A program made the position numbers and the translations under genes. Under the pieces are notes generated by a model. The model was given only the letters and a program-made list of their open reading frames with translations, was not told the DNA's origin and ran no database searches. Below are positions 23,422 to 34,484 of a stretch of 64,000 nucleotides of DNA, one piece after another. Within the stretch, counting starts at the first letter, position 1; every line of letters begins with the position of its first letter. The stretch is from Corylus avellana. Its lineage: Eukaryota > Streptophyta > Magnoliopsida > Fagales > Betulaceae. The stretch covers positions 45,982,238 through 46,046,237 of the forward strand of contig NC_081542.1 of NCBI RefSeq assembly GCF_901000735.1. The letters are read 5' to 3'.

Positions 23422-24555
23422 CTACGGCAATTTCAGATCATATCGGCAATAACTATATCTCTTCCCAAGCTGCACAAGCTTCTTTGCTTCCTCCATTTTA
23501 GACTCCTTAACCAGTGTATTCACCACAAGCTGCAATAACGAAACATCAACAAGGAACTTCCTCTTGAAAATTTCCTTGCACAGATCAAAGGCAAGCTCCA
23601 ACTCACCCTTCTCACAAACGAAGGGGACAACTATCTCGAATGTCTTTTTACCAGGGGCACTCTCGCCCTCCCCCATGTGATCGAACCACCACTTGGCTTC
23701 CTCCAAGTTCCCCTCAATAACATATCCTTTAATCAGAGCATTGAAACTAAATGCATTTGGTTTGACTCCCCTAGTCTTCATTTCTTCAACCAACTCCATC
23801 GCCTCTTTGGTTTTCTTGTCCAACGCCAATCCAAGCAACTTTGCATTGTAACTCCTGATGTCAGGGACAACATTCTTCTTCTGCATTAGCTCCCATATCT
23901 TTTCACCATCCGAGACCTGACCCTTCGCATTTAATCCATTCAAAAGGGTATTGAATGTAAACAAATCTGGCTCCAAACCCTTCTTTTCCATCTCATCAAG
24001 CAACAAAACAGCTGAATCAAAGGAACCCATCAGACAAAATGCCTTAATAACTGTATTGTACGAAATCAAATCCGGTTCAATAGACAACTTCTTAGGTAAC
24101 GCCTTAAAAAGCCCTTCAACAAAAACAAACTTCTTCGAGTTTACACAAGCCCCCAAAAGCGCATTGAGGGATAAGACTGTGCACCTGCAATTCCTGTCAG
24201 ACATTTCATCGAACACTTTATGGGCATGCTCAAACATGCCTGCTTTTCCATATAAAGACATGAGTCGGATCGAGAAGCCTTCTTTGGAGATATCCTCATA
24301 CTTCTTTTGGTCTTCAAGGATCTCTTCAATCCATCTGAAGCATTTTGCCTTAGCGTGCTTGCGGACTGTGTCTTCATATATTCCAGCTCGGGTGCGGAAC
24401 CTTTTAAGCTCGGAGTACTTCTTGAACTTCTGTACAAGGCATTCAAGGCTGCGTTCTTTGTAGAGATCGTTGGCAATAGATTTGATGCTAGTTGTGGAAT
24501 TCGGTTGAGGGAAAGAAGAGAAAGAGCGGTAGAGAATGCGAGAGAACGACATCAT
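23422..24555 (-). CDS. P-class PPR protein 5 (inverted near-copy of gene 4)
   Basis: Intronless ORF of 377 aa, complete with presequence (MMSFSRILYRSFSSFPQ) and tail RYDLKLP. By eye it differs from gene 4 at about eight residues, including L to H in the N-terminal region, Y to D, D to V, Y to N and V to M. Code residues 5/35 are the same as in gene 4. Upstream and downstream DNA is duplicated too, so the copy arose by segmental inverted duplication and probably keeps its promoter. Because gaps flank the block, an assembly duplicate of allelic sequence is the main alternative. Confidence 0.9.
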   Translation of the reverse strand: MMSFSRILYRSFSSFPQPNSTTSIKSIANDLYKERSLECLVQKFKKYSELKRFRTRAGIYEDTVRKHAKAKCFRWIEEILEDQKKYEDISKEGFSIRLMSLYGKAGMFEHAHKVFDEMSDRNCRCTVLSLNALLGACVNSKKFVFVEGLFKALPKKLSIEPDLISYNTVIKAFCLMGSFDSAVLLLDEMEKKGLEPDLFTFNTLLNGLNAKGQVSDGEKIWELMQKKNVVPDIRSYNAKLLGLALDKKTKEAMELVEEMKTRGVKPNAFSFNALIKGYVIEGNLEEAKWWFDHMGEGESAPGKKTFEIVVPFVCEKGELELAFDLCKEIFKRKFLVDVSLLQLVVNTLVKESKMEEAKKLVQLGKRYSYCRYDLKLP

Positions 24556-24854
24556 TTGCTTGTTGGGAGGTTTGGGGTTGGAAGAGAACTGAAGGAGTGA
24601 AAATGAGGGGGAGTCTTTGGGTTTTTAAGAGGTTTAACGGGTTTTTGGCAAAATATACCCAGCGAAATTCTTGGAAATCAGCACATCTGGTAAATGCAGG
24701 TAAAGATCATTAATGGCATATAGAGGGATTGGAGTATTTTGCCTTATAAAGATCATTAATGGCACATCTTGAGTACTTAACTTGAGTACTTGAGTACTCA
24801 AGATGGCTTATGTACTTATCATCCTTCCTTCTCAACAATGTTGAGACTGTACTT

Positions 24855-24951
24855 TTGAGATGTCCACACAAGAGGGGCTAGGGGGATTTGAACTAAAGAC
24901 CTCCGCTTTATAAGGTGTGGTCTCCAGCCGATTGAGCTACCTCTTAGAGAC
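24855..24951 (-). mobile_element. SINE, duplicated copy of the insertion at 11688
   Basis: Reverse complement of the SINE at 11688-11784, with the same target duplication on each side (24839-24854 and 24952-24967). It is the same insertion event carried along by the segmental duplication. Confidence 0.8.
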
Positions 24952-25405
24952 TGTTGAGATTGTACTTGGTTACACTTTGAATGACCTAGCTATTCTATTT
25001 CCCAAATTAAATCACAAACAGGGTTTTTTCATATGATATTAAAAACCACGTACAAAGTAATCTCTCAAACTTCCGTCTTCAGGAATCCATTCATTAGTCA
25101 TGATCACTTGCCCAAAAAAAACAAGAAATCAAAAAAGAAGTTCAAGACCGGTAGAGGAGGAGGCACAAGCTCAGAAATACTTTCAGCAAGAAAAGACAGT
25201 AGATAAATTATCAGAATAAATAGCTTAAACAAGATTAACTAAGAATAGAATTGCCGTTGCACTACTTGTCCAATTGCATTTTCAGACTAAAACAAGAAAA
25301 GCTCGACCTTTCAAGCTCCCACAAAACCCCAGCCTTTTTGAAATTTGTTGTAGTACCATAAAACATTTGACCTACGGGACAAAAGACCAACAAAAAGCGA
25401 TTGCA

Positions 25406-25788
25406 CTACTCATCTGAGGGCAATTTCAGACTATAACGAGCGTACTTATTAAACTTCCCCAGCTCCACAAGCTTCTTCGCTTCCTCCATTTTAGACTCTT
25501 TAACCAGTCCATCCACCACAAGTTGCAATAGCGAAACATCAACAAGGAACTTCCTTTTGAGGATTTCCTTGCACAGCTCGAAGGCAAGATCCACCTCACC
25601 CTTCGCACAAAAAAAGGGAATAAGAATATTGAAAATCACTCTATCCGGGGCAAGGTTGCTCTGCCCTATCTTATTGTACCACAGCTTAGCTTCCTCCAAG
25701 TTCCCTTCATTAACAAATCCTTTAATCACAGCAGTGAAACTAAACAGGCTTGGTTCGACTTCCTTACTCTTCATTTCTTCGACTAACT
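25406..25788 (-). CDS. partial PPR gene (copy of PPR gene 3), cut by assembly gap
   Basis: The C-terminal 122 or so residues of a PPR protein, nearly identical to PPR gene 3 (one clear change: NLEEAK instead of NWEEAK), ending RYSLKLPSDE. The rest runs into the gap at 25789. Whether the missing part is intact cannot be told. Confidence 0.8.
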
Positions 25789-25888
25789 NNNNNNNNNNNN
25801 NNNNNNNNNNNNNNNNNNNNNNNNNNNNNNNNNNNNNNNNNNNNNNNNNNNNNNNNNNNNNNNNNNNNNNNNNNNNNNNNNNNNNNNN
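25789..25888. other. assembly gap (100 N)
   Basis: Exactly 100 N. It interrupts a PPR coding region. Confidence 0.99.
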
Positions 25889-26395
25889 AAATTCCCCTTT
25901 TTTCTGTAATGTTCTTTGTGAGCATAGATTTGTTGTGTTGAACTTGACTTTTGTTTTCCGGTATTCTTTTCTTTTGCTTTAAAGATTGGATTTTTATGTG
26001 TATAGTGCTGTTTTGTTTTGGTAATGAAACTTACTCATTCATCCAAAAAAAAGATTGGATTTTTATGTGGATTTTGTGTTTTTGTTTTTTGGTTTGTGGG
26101 TGTTCTTGTTTTCATTGGGTTTGCTTAAGAGGGGAATTAGTTTTAGATTGTGGGTATTAGTGTTTATGAGATGTAATTGGAAGAAATAATTTTCTTTCCA
26201 TGTTTCTATTGTGGAGAGATCAAAGCACCATCTTTTCTGCTACAAAGGTTTATCACGTGAAGCTGAATGCTCTATCTTAAATGTAGTTAAATCTGAACAT
26301 ATTAGGAGAGAGAGGCAGAAAAAAAAAGAAGAAAAAAACCCTGAAAGTAAGAAAGGATACGACACGAGTATGTAGTTAGAAAAGATGAGCATCAC
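25889..26395. repeat. non-coding repeat, inverted copy at 35363-35775
   Basis: AAATTCCCC...GTAATGTTCTTTGTGAGCAT and the next about 450 bp recur as reverse complement at 35363-35775. It reads like a 5'-UTR intron/leader (the 35.8 kb copy has a CAAG/GTAAAA donor-like junction), but no coding exon follows in either copy. Confidence 0.65.
26001..26049 (+). mobile_element. tiny 5'-truncated LINE-type insertion
   Basis: 49 bp ending in a short A-run, flanked by a perfect 20-bp duplication (AAAGATTGGATTTTTATGTG at 25981-26000 and 26050-26069). The inverted paralogue near 35660 has only one copy of the 20-mer and no insert, i.e. the empty site. Confidence 0.75.
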
Positions 26396-27585
26396 AATTC
26401 GAATTTCGAAAGGTTGAGGAAAACTGAAACTACGCAATAGTACTTGGGCTGTGGAGTTCGTGCACTAAAAAGGGTAGGGGTGGCATGATTGAACCAACGG
26501 TAAAACATCAAATGGTATATCTTAAGAACAGAGTCAGTCTTATCTTTGTGGATACCAACAGCAAGCCTCAGTAGCATGTGCTGCAGCCTTTGCAAAACAT
26601 TCCCATTGACTTCTAAAAGATACGACCTCTAAAGGGTTTTGGAGCCAGAATAATCAGTCAAACTGTCCAGACGTGCAGCATTTTGAAACCAAAAAGAGAG
26701 AAAAATGATACCGAATCTTGTCAAGATACTTGGGATGAATAGTAAGTAATGTCCTACAGCAACTGTGTGATTGAGGAAAAGAAAAGGTCCTGATGTAATG
26801 GGATTGTTCAGATTGTTACAACCTCTAGCAGATGGTTTGAAATTGATTCTAAAAAGACCTATTTCACCAAGTAGTATTTCTCCCTTAGAAAGCTGTTGCA
26901 CGTTAGCACATCCATTTTCTTCTTGATAGCGATGTGAGTTTTCATAATGTGGCAAATAAAAGAAATTTATAAGGCTGCAGGAATGGATTCATTGCAACAT
27001 CTGACGGAGATTCAATAAGCCTACACAGAAGAAAGGAGGTCCAAGAAGTCGACCAATTCATCTACCCCACTACTAGGTCGTCATAGTGGTATTGACATAA
27101 GGCAAAACAAATAATAACACAAGAAGCTTATTATATAACACACTAATACTTAAATTTGGTATCAAATGCACCACACCAAAATTACTACCTGGAGGAATCC
27201 TATGATAGTTGATGTCATCCTGGCATAATTGATGCCTTCATGGTATATTTGACATCTTTGTGACATATATTTGATGTCTTTGTGGCATAATTGATGTATC
27301 TTCGTAGCATAATTGATGTCTTAGCGGCATAACCCGTCATGTGACCTTGGATAAATTCTTTGTAAAAAATATTCTTTTGTGGAAATTTGTTCGGCTCACA
27401 TTGTTACATTAGCTCATTCTTGGCTTTTTGTTTTTTGTCAGAATTAGTAGATGGTCACTCGAGTTGAGATGCTCAGCTGGTCGGTGTGAACTCGTTTTTG
27501 TGAGAATCATTTAAGAGTATATTCCTGAAAAGCTTCAAAATGACAAATTAATTTGTGGTTATAATTTTTGAAAATTAAATCAAAT
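26396..27585. other. intergenic; short tandem repeat inside
   Basis: A minus-strand frame at 26629-26955 has no recognisable domain and is not called a gene. A degenerate 20-22 bp tandem repeat lies at 27202-27335. Confidence 0.45.
27202..27335. repeat. degenerate 20-22 bp tandem repeat, about six units
   Basis: Units follow the pattern TTGATGTCTTTGTGGCATAA with substitutions and 1-2 bp length changes. Confidence 0.7.
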
Positions 27586-27702
27586 GAACATAATTACATC
27601 ATATTTGAAAAACAACTTTTAGATATTAAAATAGCAATAAAAAGTTTTCATATTTATGTAGCCCCTGAAAACTTTATTATCATAACAGATAATAAAGCAC
27701 TT
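27586..27702 (+). pseudogene. pararetrovirus-type RNase H fragment
   Basis: One open stretch of about 39 codons reads like the start of the RNase H domain that follows reverse transcriptase in Caulimoviridae: a Phe-Glu-Lys...Ile-Ala-Ile-Lys-x-Phe helix, then FIIITDNKAL with the catalytic-type Asp. It ends in an ATTTA microsatellite (27700-27735). No RT is visible upstream, so it is a truncated relic. Confidence 0.5.
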
Positions 27703-27789
27703 AATTTAATTTAATTTAATTTAATTTAATTTATTTATTTATTATTTATTTTTATTATTTATTTTTTATTTTTTTACCAATGAAAGAAA

Positions 27790-29813
27790 TATTATCGAAG
27801 AGCAAAAATCATTGAGAAGAACTGCTAAACAAGCAGCTAAGAGATATTAATCTTTATGCAGATGTCCATGAATTCTCCTAAACTAGGAGAATGGATGACG
27901 GTAGCTAAAAATGCTCCAAAAGCTTCAAACCAGCACCTAAATAGGTGTACATTGTATTTAAAGGTTTTTAACTAGGAATCTTTACATCATAAAGACAATG
28001 CAATTCTCAAATTAGTGGCTTTAAAAGGTGATTGTTACAAGGCATATAATACGTGGGAGGAAGCTAAACAAGTTTTCTTTAACTCTATGGAATTGAAGAA
28101 ATCCCCCCAAGGAAAACCTAACCATGGCTATCCGACTCTTGAACCGTCTAAACAAGACTATTCAGAGATTAAAGATTTTGATAATTCTAGAATCCTCAAA
28201 GATATGTACAACAAAATGGTGTTTGGAAATCCCAAATTTTAAATCAAAAAGGGAACTTCAAACAACATACGAGTTGTTTGGCAGAAAAAATAGCTACCAA
28301 ACAGCAAAAGTGGAGAAATTTATCATTCCATCAATCTTCTCAAACAGATAAGATGGGATGAAAAACGAAATTTTCCTAAATTAAATTATGGGTAAAGTTC
28401 ACTTAACCCCTTCAAACTATCACCCTAATGACAATTTATCCCCTAAATTATCAATTGCGATAATTTATCCTTCAAACTACCAAAACAATGACAATGTACC
28501 TCCAATTTTAACAAAATGACAAAATTACCCTTACTAAAATAAAAACAAAAATACCAAAATTTAATTTTTTTTTTCAAAATTTTAAGGGTATTTTTGTCTT
28601 ATTGAAAATTCTATATGTGTAATTTTGTTATTTTGCTAGAATTGGGGGGTACATTGTCATTGTTTTAGTAGTTTGAGAGGTAAATTGTCGTAATTGATAG
28701 TTTGAGGGTTAGATTGTCATTAGAGTGTTAGTTTGAGAGAGTTAAGTGGACTTTACCATTAAATTATTTTCTTTGTATGACTGATGTATTAGAAAGTAAG
28801 CTTTTAGATGATGAACTTCAAAAAATGAAAAGAATCTTTTTATTTGAAAAAAGCAAAAAATTTGCTTCCACATGATGCTTTTCAGATTTTTCAAGAAAAA
28901 ATGAAAGATAATGGAGTTGAGATTAAACAGATCTTAATTCGCAGCCATTCAAACACTAATCTTCAAGAAGGAATTCCCAAGTTGACAACTCTCATCAATA
29001 ATGAAGAGTGCTTTATTGAAGATATTGAATGGAAAATTGCTAGTCAAGTAATTTTCCAAGCATTGACAGCATATCAATGGTGACAGTTTCCTTCTATGAT
29101 AAGAACATTGCTTTCTTATTTAGCGAGGAATCTAAAATGGAAAAAATACTTTACCTTCTAAATGGCAAGTTCACTTGGTTGGAGAATAGAAGAAAGATTT
29201 TTCTAGCCTAATCAGATATGGTACTTAAAAGCCAAAGATGAAGAAAAATTTGTTGATGAAGGAATGATTAATTCTCTAAACTTTGCTTATGTTGAAGAAG
29301 TGAATTATTGGGCTCAAAACTTTTTCTCTTTGGCAAAGCAAAGGAAGTTAGAGAACTCCCATCAATAGACTCATGATAACTAATGATAAAAAGATTATAT
29401 GTTATTGAAGTCTCACTTAATTGCACCCGAAGTTCACATTACATCGAGCAAACTGAAATATTGCTTGAAAATATGGTAACAAGAAAAACTCTTGATTTAT
29501 AGGAATTACTGGCGGATGACATAGAACACCTATGTGTGCTCGATAACAATAAAGCCGTATCTCTTCACTTTCACTAGAGGAAGAAAAGTACAATAACCTT
29601 ATCACATGATGAAAGGATGAAGATCATGCAAAAAGCTTGGTAAACCAATGTAAAAAGTAAGTTTGCCAAAAATAAAAGAAAATTTGGCCGCTTGCATTTT
29701 ATTGCCAAAAAGCAAACAAAAGATTTGTCGGCTAGCAATAATTATATAGATAAAGCCTACAAGAAGCATGATGGAACCATAATACCTGCTAAACAATAAT
29801 TATATAGATAAAG
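27790..29813 (+). pseudogene. pararetrovirus ORF VI-like relic (broken)
   Basis: A series of short frames (28015-28242, 28844-29083 and others) with stops and frameshifts, interrupted by a MITE at 28390-28757. The 28015 frame begins ALKGDCYKAYNTWEEAKQV, which resembles the viroplasmin/RNase H1-like motif of caulimovirid ORF VI proteins. The order RNase H then ORF VI fits that family. A second copy with the same kind of frames lies inverted at 57505-58563. It is clearly non-functional. Assignment to Caulimoviridae is inference; a host-derived repeat is the alternative. Confidence 0.4.
28390..28757. mobile_element. Mutator-like TIR MITE (copy 2), inside the ORF VI-like relic
   Basis: Ends GGGTAAAGTTCACTTAAC and its inverted partner, with TIRs of about 130 bp. 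Flanked by a perfect 10-bp duplication ATTAAATTAT (28380-28389, 28758-28767). The paralogous relic near 58410 shows the uninterrupted empty site. Confidence 0.85.
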
Positions 29814-30980
29814 CTTACAAGAAGTATGATGAACCATCATACCTGCTAAACCAAGATCGAGAACCTAGCCCTTATAGTTAAAAAACTAAAAAAGTTAAAA
29901 TGCTACAAGCTAGCCTTAGTCTTGTAGGCTAGTCCTTTAATCAACTAGTGTAAAGATAGCTGTCTTTTAGTTTCTCTCTCTTCTATAATAGAGTGTTTGT
30001 TGAGTCCTCGTAGATCTATCATTAAATATTGTTAGGTATTATATGTGTATTGTAAAAGGATACAGTCTCATATTGAAAGTATGCAAGAAGTATGAGGGGT
30101 TAATATAATATTATTGAGTCCAAACTTATAGGATTAAGCTTTGGGTTGTATGGAGTCTTAATATGCTATATTATGGCTCATCAGTTTTCCTAACAATTCG
30201 AAATAAAATGATCATGGAAGAGAGTTACACATCCCAAATTTTCTTCTAAAAAATTAGTTTTCAAATGATGTGTCATAATCTCATGAGATTTATTATTTTG
30301 AAAAATATGTCACAAACTTATGGAATGATAACACATCATTTAAAAACTAACTTTTAAGAAAAAAATTTAAAATGTATAACATCTCTGAAGATCATGATAT
30401 ATATATATATATCACAAAAGGTAAATCTATGAAAATTCATAAATATGTGCAAACATTGCCATATAATGGCTCCTCTTTCATTTCATGCTCCAACTTTTTA
30501 AAACTGGTTTTTTTTTTAAAAAAAAATGATTTCTAAAATTGGTAAAATAGAAAGAAGAAATCCAAATGAATCTAGTGGGGCGAGTCCTGCTAAGTGGGGC
30601 GTAGGACAAATATTAAAAAAATAATAATAATAAAAAATTGTTATTTTTTTTTTTGGTTAAGTTTTTATGAGTTAATATTTAACTTTTAATGTCTCAAAAC
30701 TTATTTTTGGATTTAAAACTAAAATTTAAAGGTGGAAAGTTAACCATTTAGAAATAGTATCACCTAAAAATGATTTTATAAATTTAATGCTAATACTTTG
30801 AATTTAAATTTTTTTTTAATATTTCTCTTTTTCAATTTAAAAAAATAAAAAGCCAAATGTCTGACACATGGAGCAGCAGAGTATCTCTATTCCTGTTGGG
30901 GCAGATATGCTGGTTAAGGAAGATGTGGTTAAGGTTTGTTCGTACTTTCATGTAGGAACCCATGGGAATCTTTTAGCTAT
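29814..30980 (+). repeat. non-coding tail of the pararetrovirus-like relic
   Basis: AT-rich DNA with a promoter-like CTTCTATAATAGAGTG (29990) and a 180-bp internal inverted repeat (about 30210-30390). Homologous to 58700-59825 and, inverted, to 56340-57420. Homology stops at about 30980, probably an end of the integrated unit or of the duplication. Confidence 0.6.
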
Positions 30981-31118
30981 GTTTGCCAAGAGAAGGGCCC
31001 AAGAGAAGGGCTCGGCACTGTAGCTGGAACGGCACTGTTTCAGCTACAGTGCCATCTGACATGTACAGTACCAAAAATTGACTTTGTAATATTATTTTTT
31101 TTTTTAAAGCAAAATATT

Positions 31119-31218
31119 NNNNNNNNNNNNNNNNNNNNNNNNNNNNNNNNNNNNNNNNNNNNNNNNNNNNNNNNNNNNNNNNNNNNNNNNNNNNNNNNNN
31201 NNNNNNNNNNNNNNNNNN
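31119..31218. other. assembly gap (100 N)
   Basis: Exactly 100 N. It removes almost all of the 3' LTR of the neighbouring element. Confidence 0.99.
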
Positions 31219-32576
31219 CAACACAAGAACTAACAAACTCCCCCTTTGGCAATTCAGTGACAAAACCAAAATGTCGAGCCAATCCCATCATCTCCCTATA
31301 TTTACTCCCCCTTTTTGTCACAGAATGACAAAAGGTCTTCATGTTTCCTGAAACACTTCACAAAATACATCAAGGTATATGTGGAACAAGAAGACATAAA
31401 TAAAACTCATGAAAAAAAATGATGCGTGATTATAAAGAAACATCAGCAAAACTCCCCCTCAATGTATGACTCAATTAACAACAGGAAACTGGAAATGCAA
31501 AGCATGTTTCTCCCCCTTTAAAAGTTAAATGAACACACATGATAACACATCAATGACTCATGTATTGCACAATGAATATCCAAAAGCTTTCCTTTTTTTT
31601 TTAAAAAAAAAAAAAAAAAAAAACAAAACACCAAAAAAAACTTGTATAGATAAGCAATAGATCATGCATGCCCGTACGAATATCTGAACAATTCGGAGTG
31701 ATCAACAAGCTACACTTACACCGTAAATGTACCATATGCATGACACAACCTTGGTCTGTGAATGCAGTCAAGTAGGCAATAATCAGAAATCTCATGTGAT
31801 GGTGTAGTGTGTGAGTACTCCCATTAACTAAGATTTCATCAATGAAAGGTAAATCTAGGCAGACATTTTGTAAAGGAAGACCAGCAGTCTGATTCAAACC
31901 ACAGTAAAACCTTATAATGTTAGGACCTAGATTCCCTCATCCGATACACTCACCCTGAGACTGATCATTTTCTTTTACCATGTCCTTTAGTAATCATCTA
32001 TTTCCGCAATGATTTGATCACTGATTCTTTCTTTAGGGACAGACAGAAGCAAAATGAAATCATCTGAGCTTATTTTATGCCCTTTTTTTTTTTTTTTTTT
32101 CTTTTTTTTTTTTTTTTTGGAAAATGGTGGAATTTTTTGGAGCTAGGTTCAACTAACGAGTTGGTCAAGTGGCAGGATTCTACACTGCCTATCTTCCAAA
32201 CAAAATGTTTTCTCCAAATTTCCAAACATATAACAAAAATCTAAACCTAATGGGGCAAAAAGTGCACAATTTCGAACATGAGAAAAACTGACTCTTACTC
32301 CTTTAACAGTCTTCAGAAAAACAAGGTATATCAGAAACATATGGAGCAATAGATGTAAATTGCAGAAATATTGACTCCACTCATATGTAAAATATTCATT
32401 TGAGCACAAGACATGAGAAACTGAGTATCTAACAATTAAAACAATCTAAAAGAATAAAAAATAATCAAAGAAAATAAAAACAAAGCAAACAAAAATTAAA
32501 AAAAAAAGCCCTAGAACAGCTATAGACAAATATCAATATGCTCAATTTCTAGGCACGGTCTATGTGCCCACCTAAT

Positions 32577-34415
32577 CTAGGTGAGTCCATTACCACTCCC
32601 CCTCAATGGGTGAATGGTATTAATCTTCTTGACCCAAACTTTCTTCACATCAGGGACAACTGTGTGACTCTTATCCAAGACATCTAACCGTGTTACTACG
32701 TCTCTCATCATGTTGAATAATTTCTCATAACTATTTCTAGAATGGAAATATTCTCTTTTAGGCCCATGACTGTTAAGCTGAAAACACTTAGGACGAATAT
32801 GTCCAAACTTACCACAGTTATGACACGTAGGAATAAACCTTTGAGAAGGTTGGTTCCTTAACATGTGCATACTTCTCGACTTAGAACTAGACATATAGGA
32901 ATCAGTTAGAGTTCCCTTACCTTTTCCACCTTTGGAAATTTGAGGAGAAATTACCTTCTTTTCAGCCAAGCTATCTTCTTTGTTCACTCGTTTCACAAAA
33001 ATCATCTTTGAAGAAGAAGCAACATTAGTAGATAAAATAGCAGATTTATCAAAACCCAATCCAGTTCTATCAAACGAATGTTTCTGATTATGTAGCATTT
33101 GATTTAGCTTTTCACTAGAGAATTTTGTTTGATGATTCTTTGATTCATTCAGTTCATTCTCTAAGGATTTCACTTTGGCAATTAGCATTTGATTTTCAGA
33201 CATCAAAGTATTATGAGTAGCAAGAGAATCAGTTAAGGTGACAGAAAGTTGATCATTTTCAAGATTAACCTCATTGAGTTTCTTCAATTGCTGCTTATTC
33301 AGCTTTTTTAGTTTAGTGTATTCCACAAAGAGATTATTATAAGCATTTTGCAAATCATCTTCTTCTTCCGAATCATTATCGGACACACCTTGTTTGTCTT
33401 GAGAATTACACTCACTATTCTCATGCTCACTCTCATAACTAACTCCAAATGCTAAGTAATTAACTTCCTGTTCAGCATCGTCCTTGTCTGACTCATCACT
33501 TTGAGTCACATTAAATGCCTTGCCATTTGACTTTCTCAAGTTAGCACAGTCAACACGAATGTGCCCATGTCCTCCACATTCGTGACACTTGATACCTCTA
33601 AGTGACTTTCCTTTCTCGACATTCTCATTTCTAGATTTCTCAGAAAATTGTGAATTGCTATTTCTAAAATTTCCTTTCTTGGCCCTAAAGAATTTCCTAA
33701 ACTTCTTAGCAAACATAGCAATTTCTTCCTCATTTCCAGAATCCTCATCAGATGAACCACAAGAGTCAACCTTAACATTTTTTGCCTTAAGAGCAATATT
33801 CTTGGTGTTCTTGTGTTTAGGAAGGATTAGCTCAAAGGTCTGAAGGGAACCTACAAGTTCTTCTACTCTCATAGTATCTAAATCCTTGCTCTGTTGTATA
33901 GCAGCAATTTGGGGAATAAACCTCTTAGGCAAAGATCTTAAGATTTTTTTTCACCACTTTAGCATCATCCATTTTCTTTCCCAAATTAATGGTAGAGTTT
34001 CTAATGGCACTAAGCTTTGAATAAAATTCATCAAAAGTTTCATCTTCCTGCATTCTAATCTCCTCAAACTGAGAAACCAACATTTGAATTTTTGAAGTTC
34101 TAACAACCTTAGTTCCTTCATGTGTGATTTCTAAAGTTTCCCAGGCTTCCTTAGCTATTTCACATCTAGAAATTCTAGAAATTCCTCATTTGAAACAGAG
34201 ATGTAAATAGCATTTATAGCTTTGTCATTCGCAGTAGCATTATTCTTTTCCTCCGTTGTCCATTCAGCAATTGCTTTGTCTGGACGTGTCCATCCAGATT
34301 CAACAATATGCCAAACATTAATGGATTTAAAATAAGCTCTCATACGAATTTTCCAAAGCGTATAATTTGTTCCGTCAAAGACGGGAAGAGAATTAGGAGC
34401 AACAGTATGAGACAT
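32577..34415 (-). pseudogene. Copia gag protein, frameshifted
   Basis: Starts MSHTVAPNSLPVFDGTNYTL (UBN2-type gag N-terminus) at 34415. A frame break lies near 34160, another near 33945, and a long 451-codon frame follows (33932-32577). It contains two CCHC zinc knuckles (CHECGGHGHIRVDC and CHNCGKFGHIRPKC) separated by a Glu/Asp/Asn-rich coiled-coil stretch. Gag packages the element RNA in cytoplasmic particles. The breaks make this copy dead. Confidence 0.85.
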
Positions 34416-34484
34416 TTGATATGGAGTCTCGGATCACACTCAGGAAATAAATCTTTCACAGAGTGAACCCGCTCTGATACCAAT

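Larger units (their letters stand above)
22661..25788 (-). repeat. inverted duplicate of the PPR 3-PPR 4 block
   Basis: Reverse complement of about 10855-14061. In minus-strand order it holds the end of a PPR 3 copy, its downstream region, the SINE, the ACTCAAG cluster, PPR gene 5, the GC-rich block and a shortened CRK remnant (22740-22885). Divergence is low. It is cut at 25788 by an assembly gap. Confidence 0.85.

Noticed and set aside
26629..26955. Open minus-strand frame of 108 codons
   Set aside because: No domain, biased composition, no neighbouring exons. Not supported as a gene.
27202..27335. CRISPR-like repeat array
   Set aside because: Units are directly adjacent without spacers, degenerate and in a plant genome. 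It is a minisatellite.
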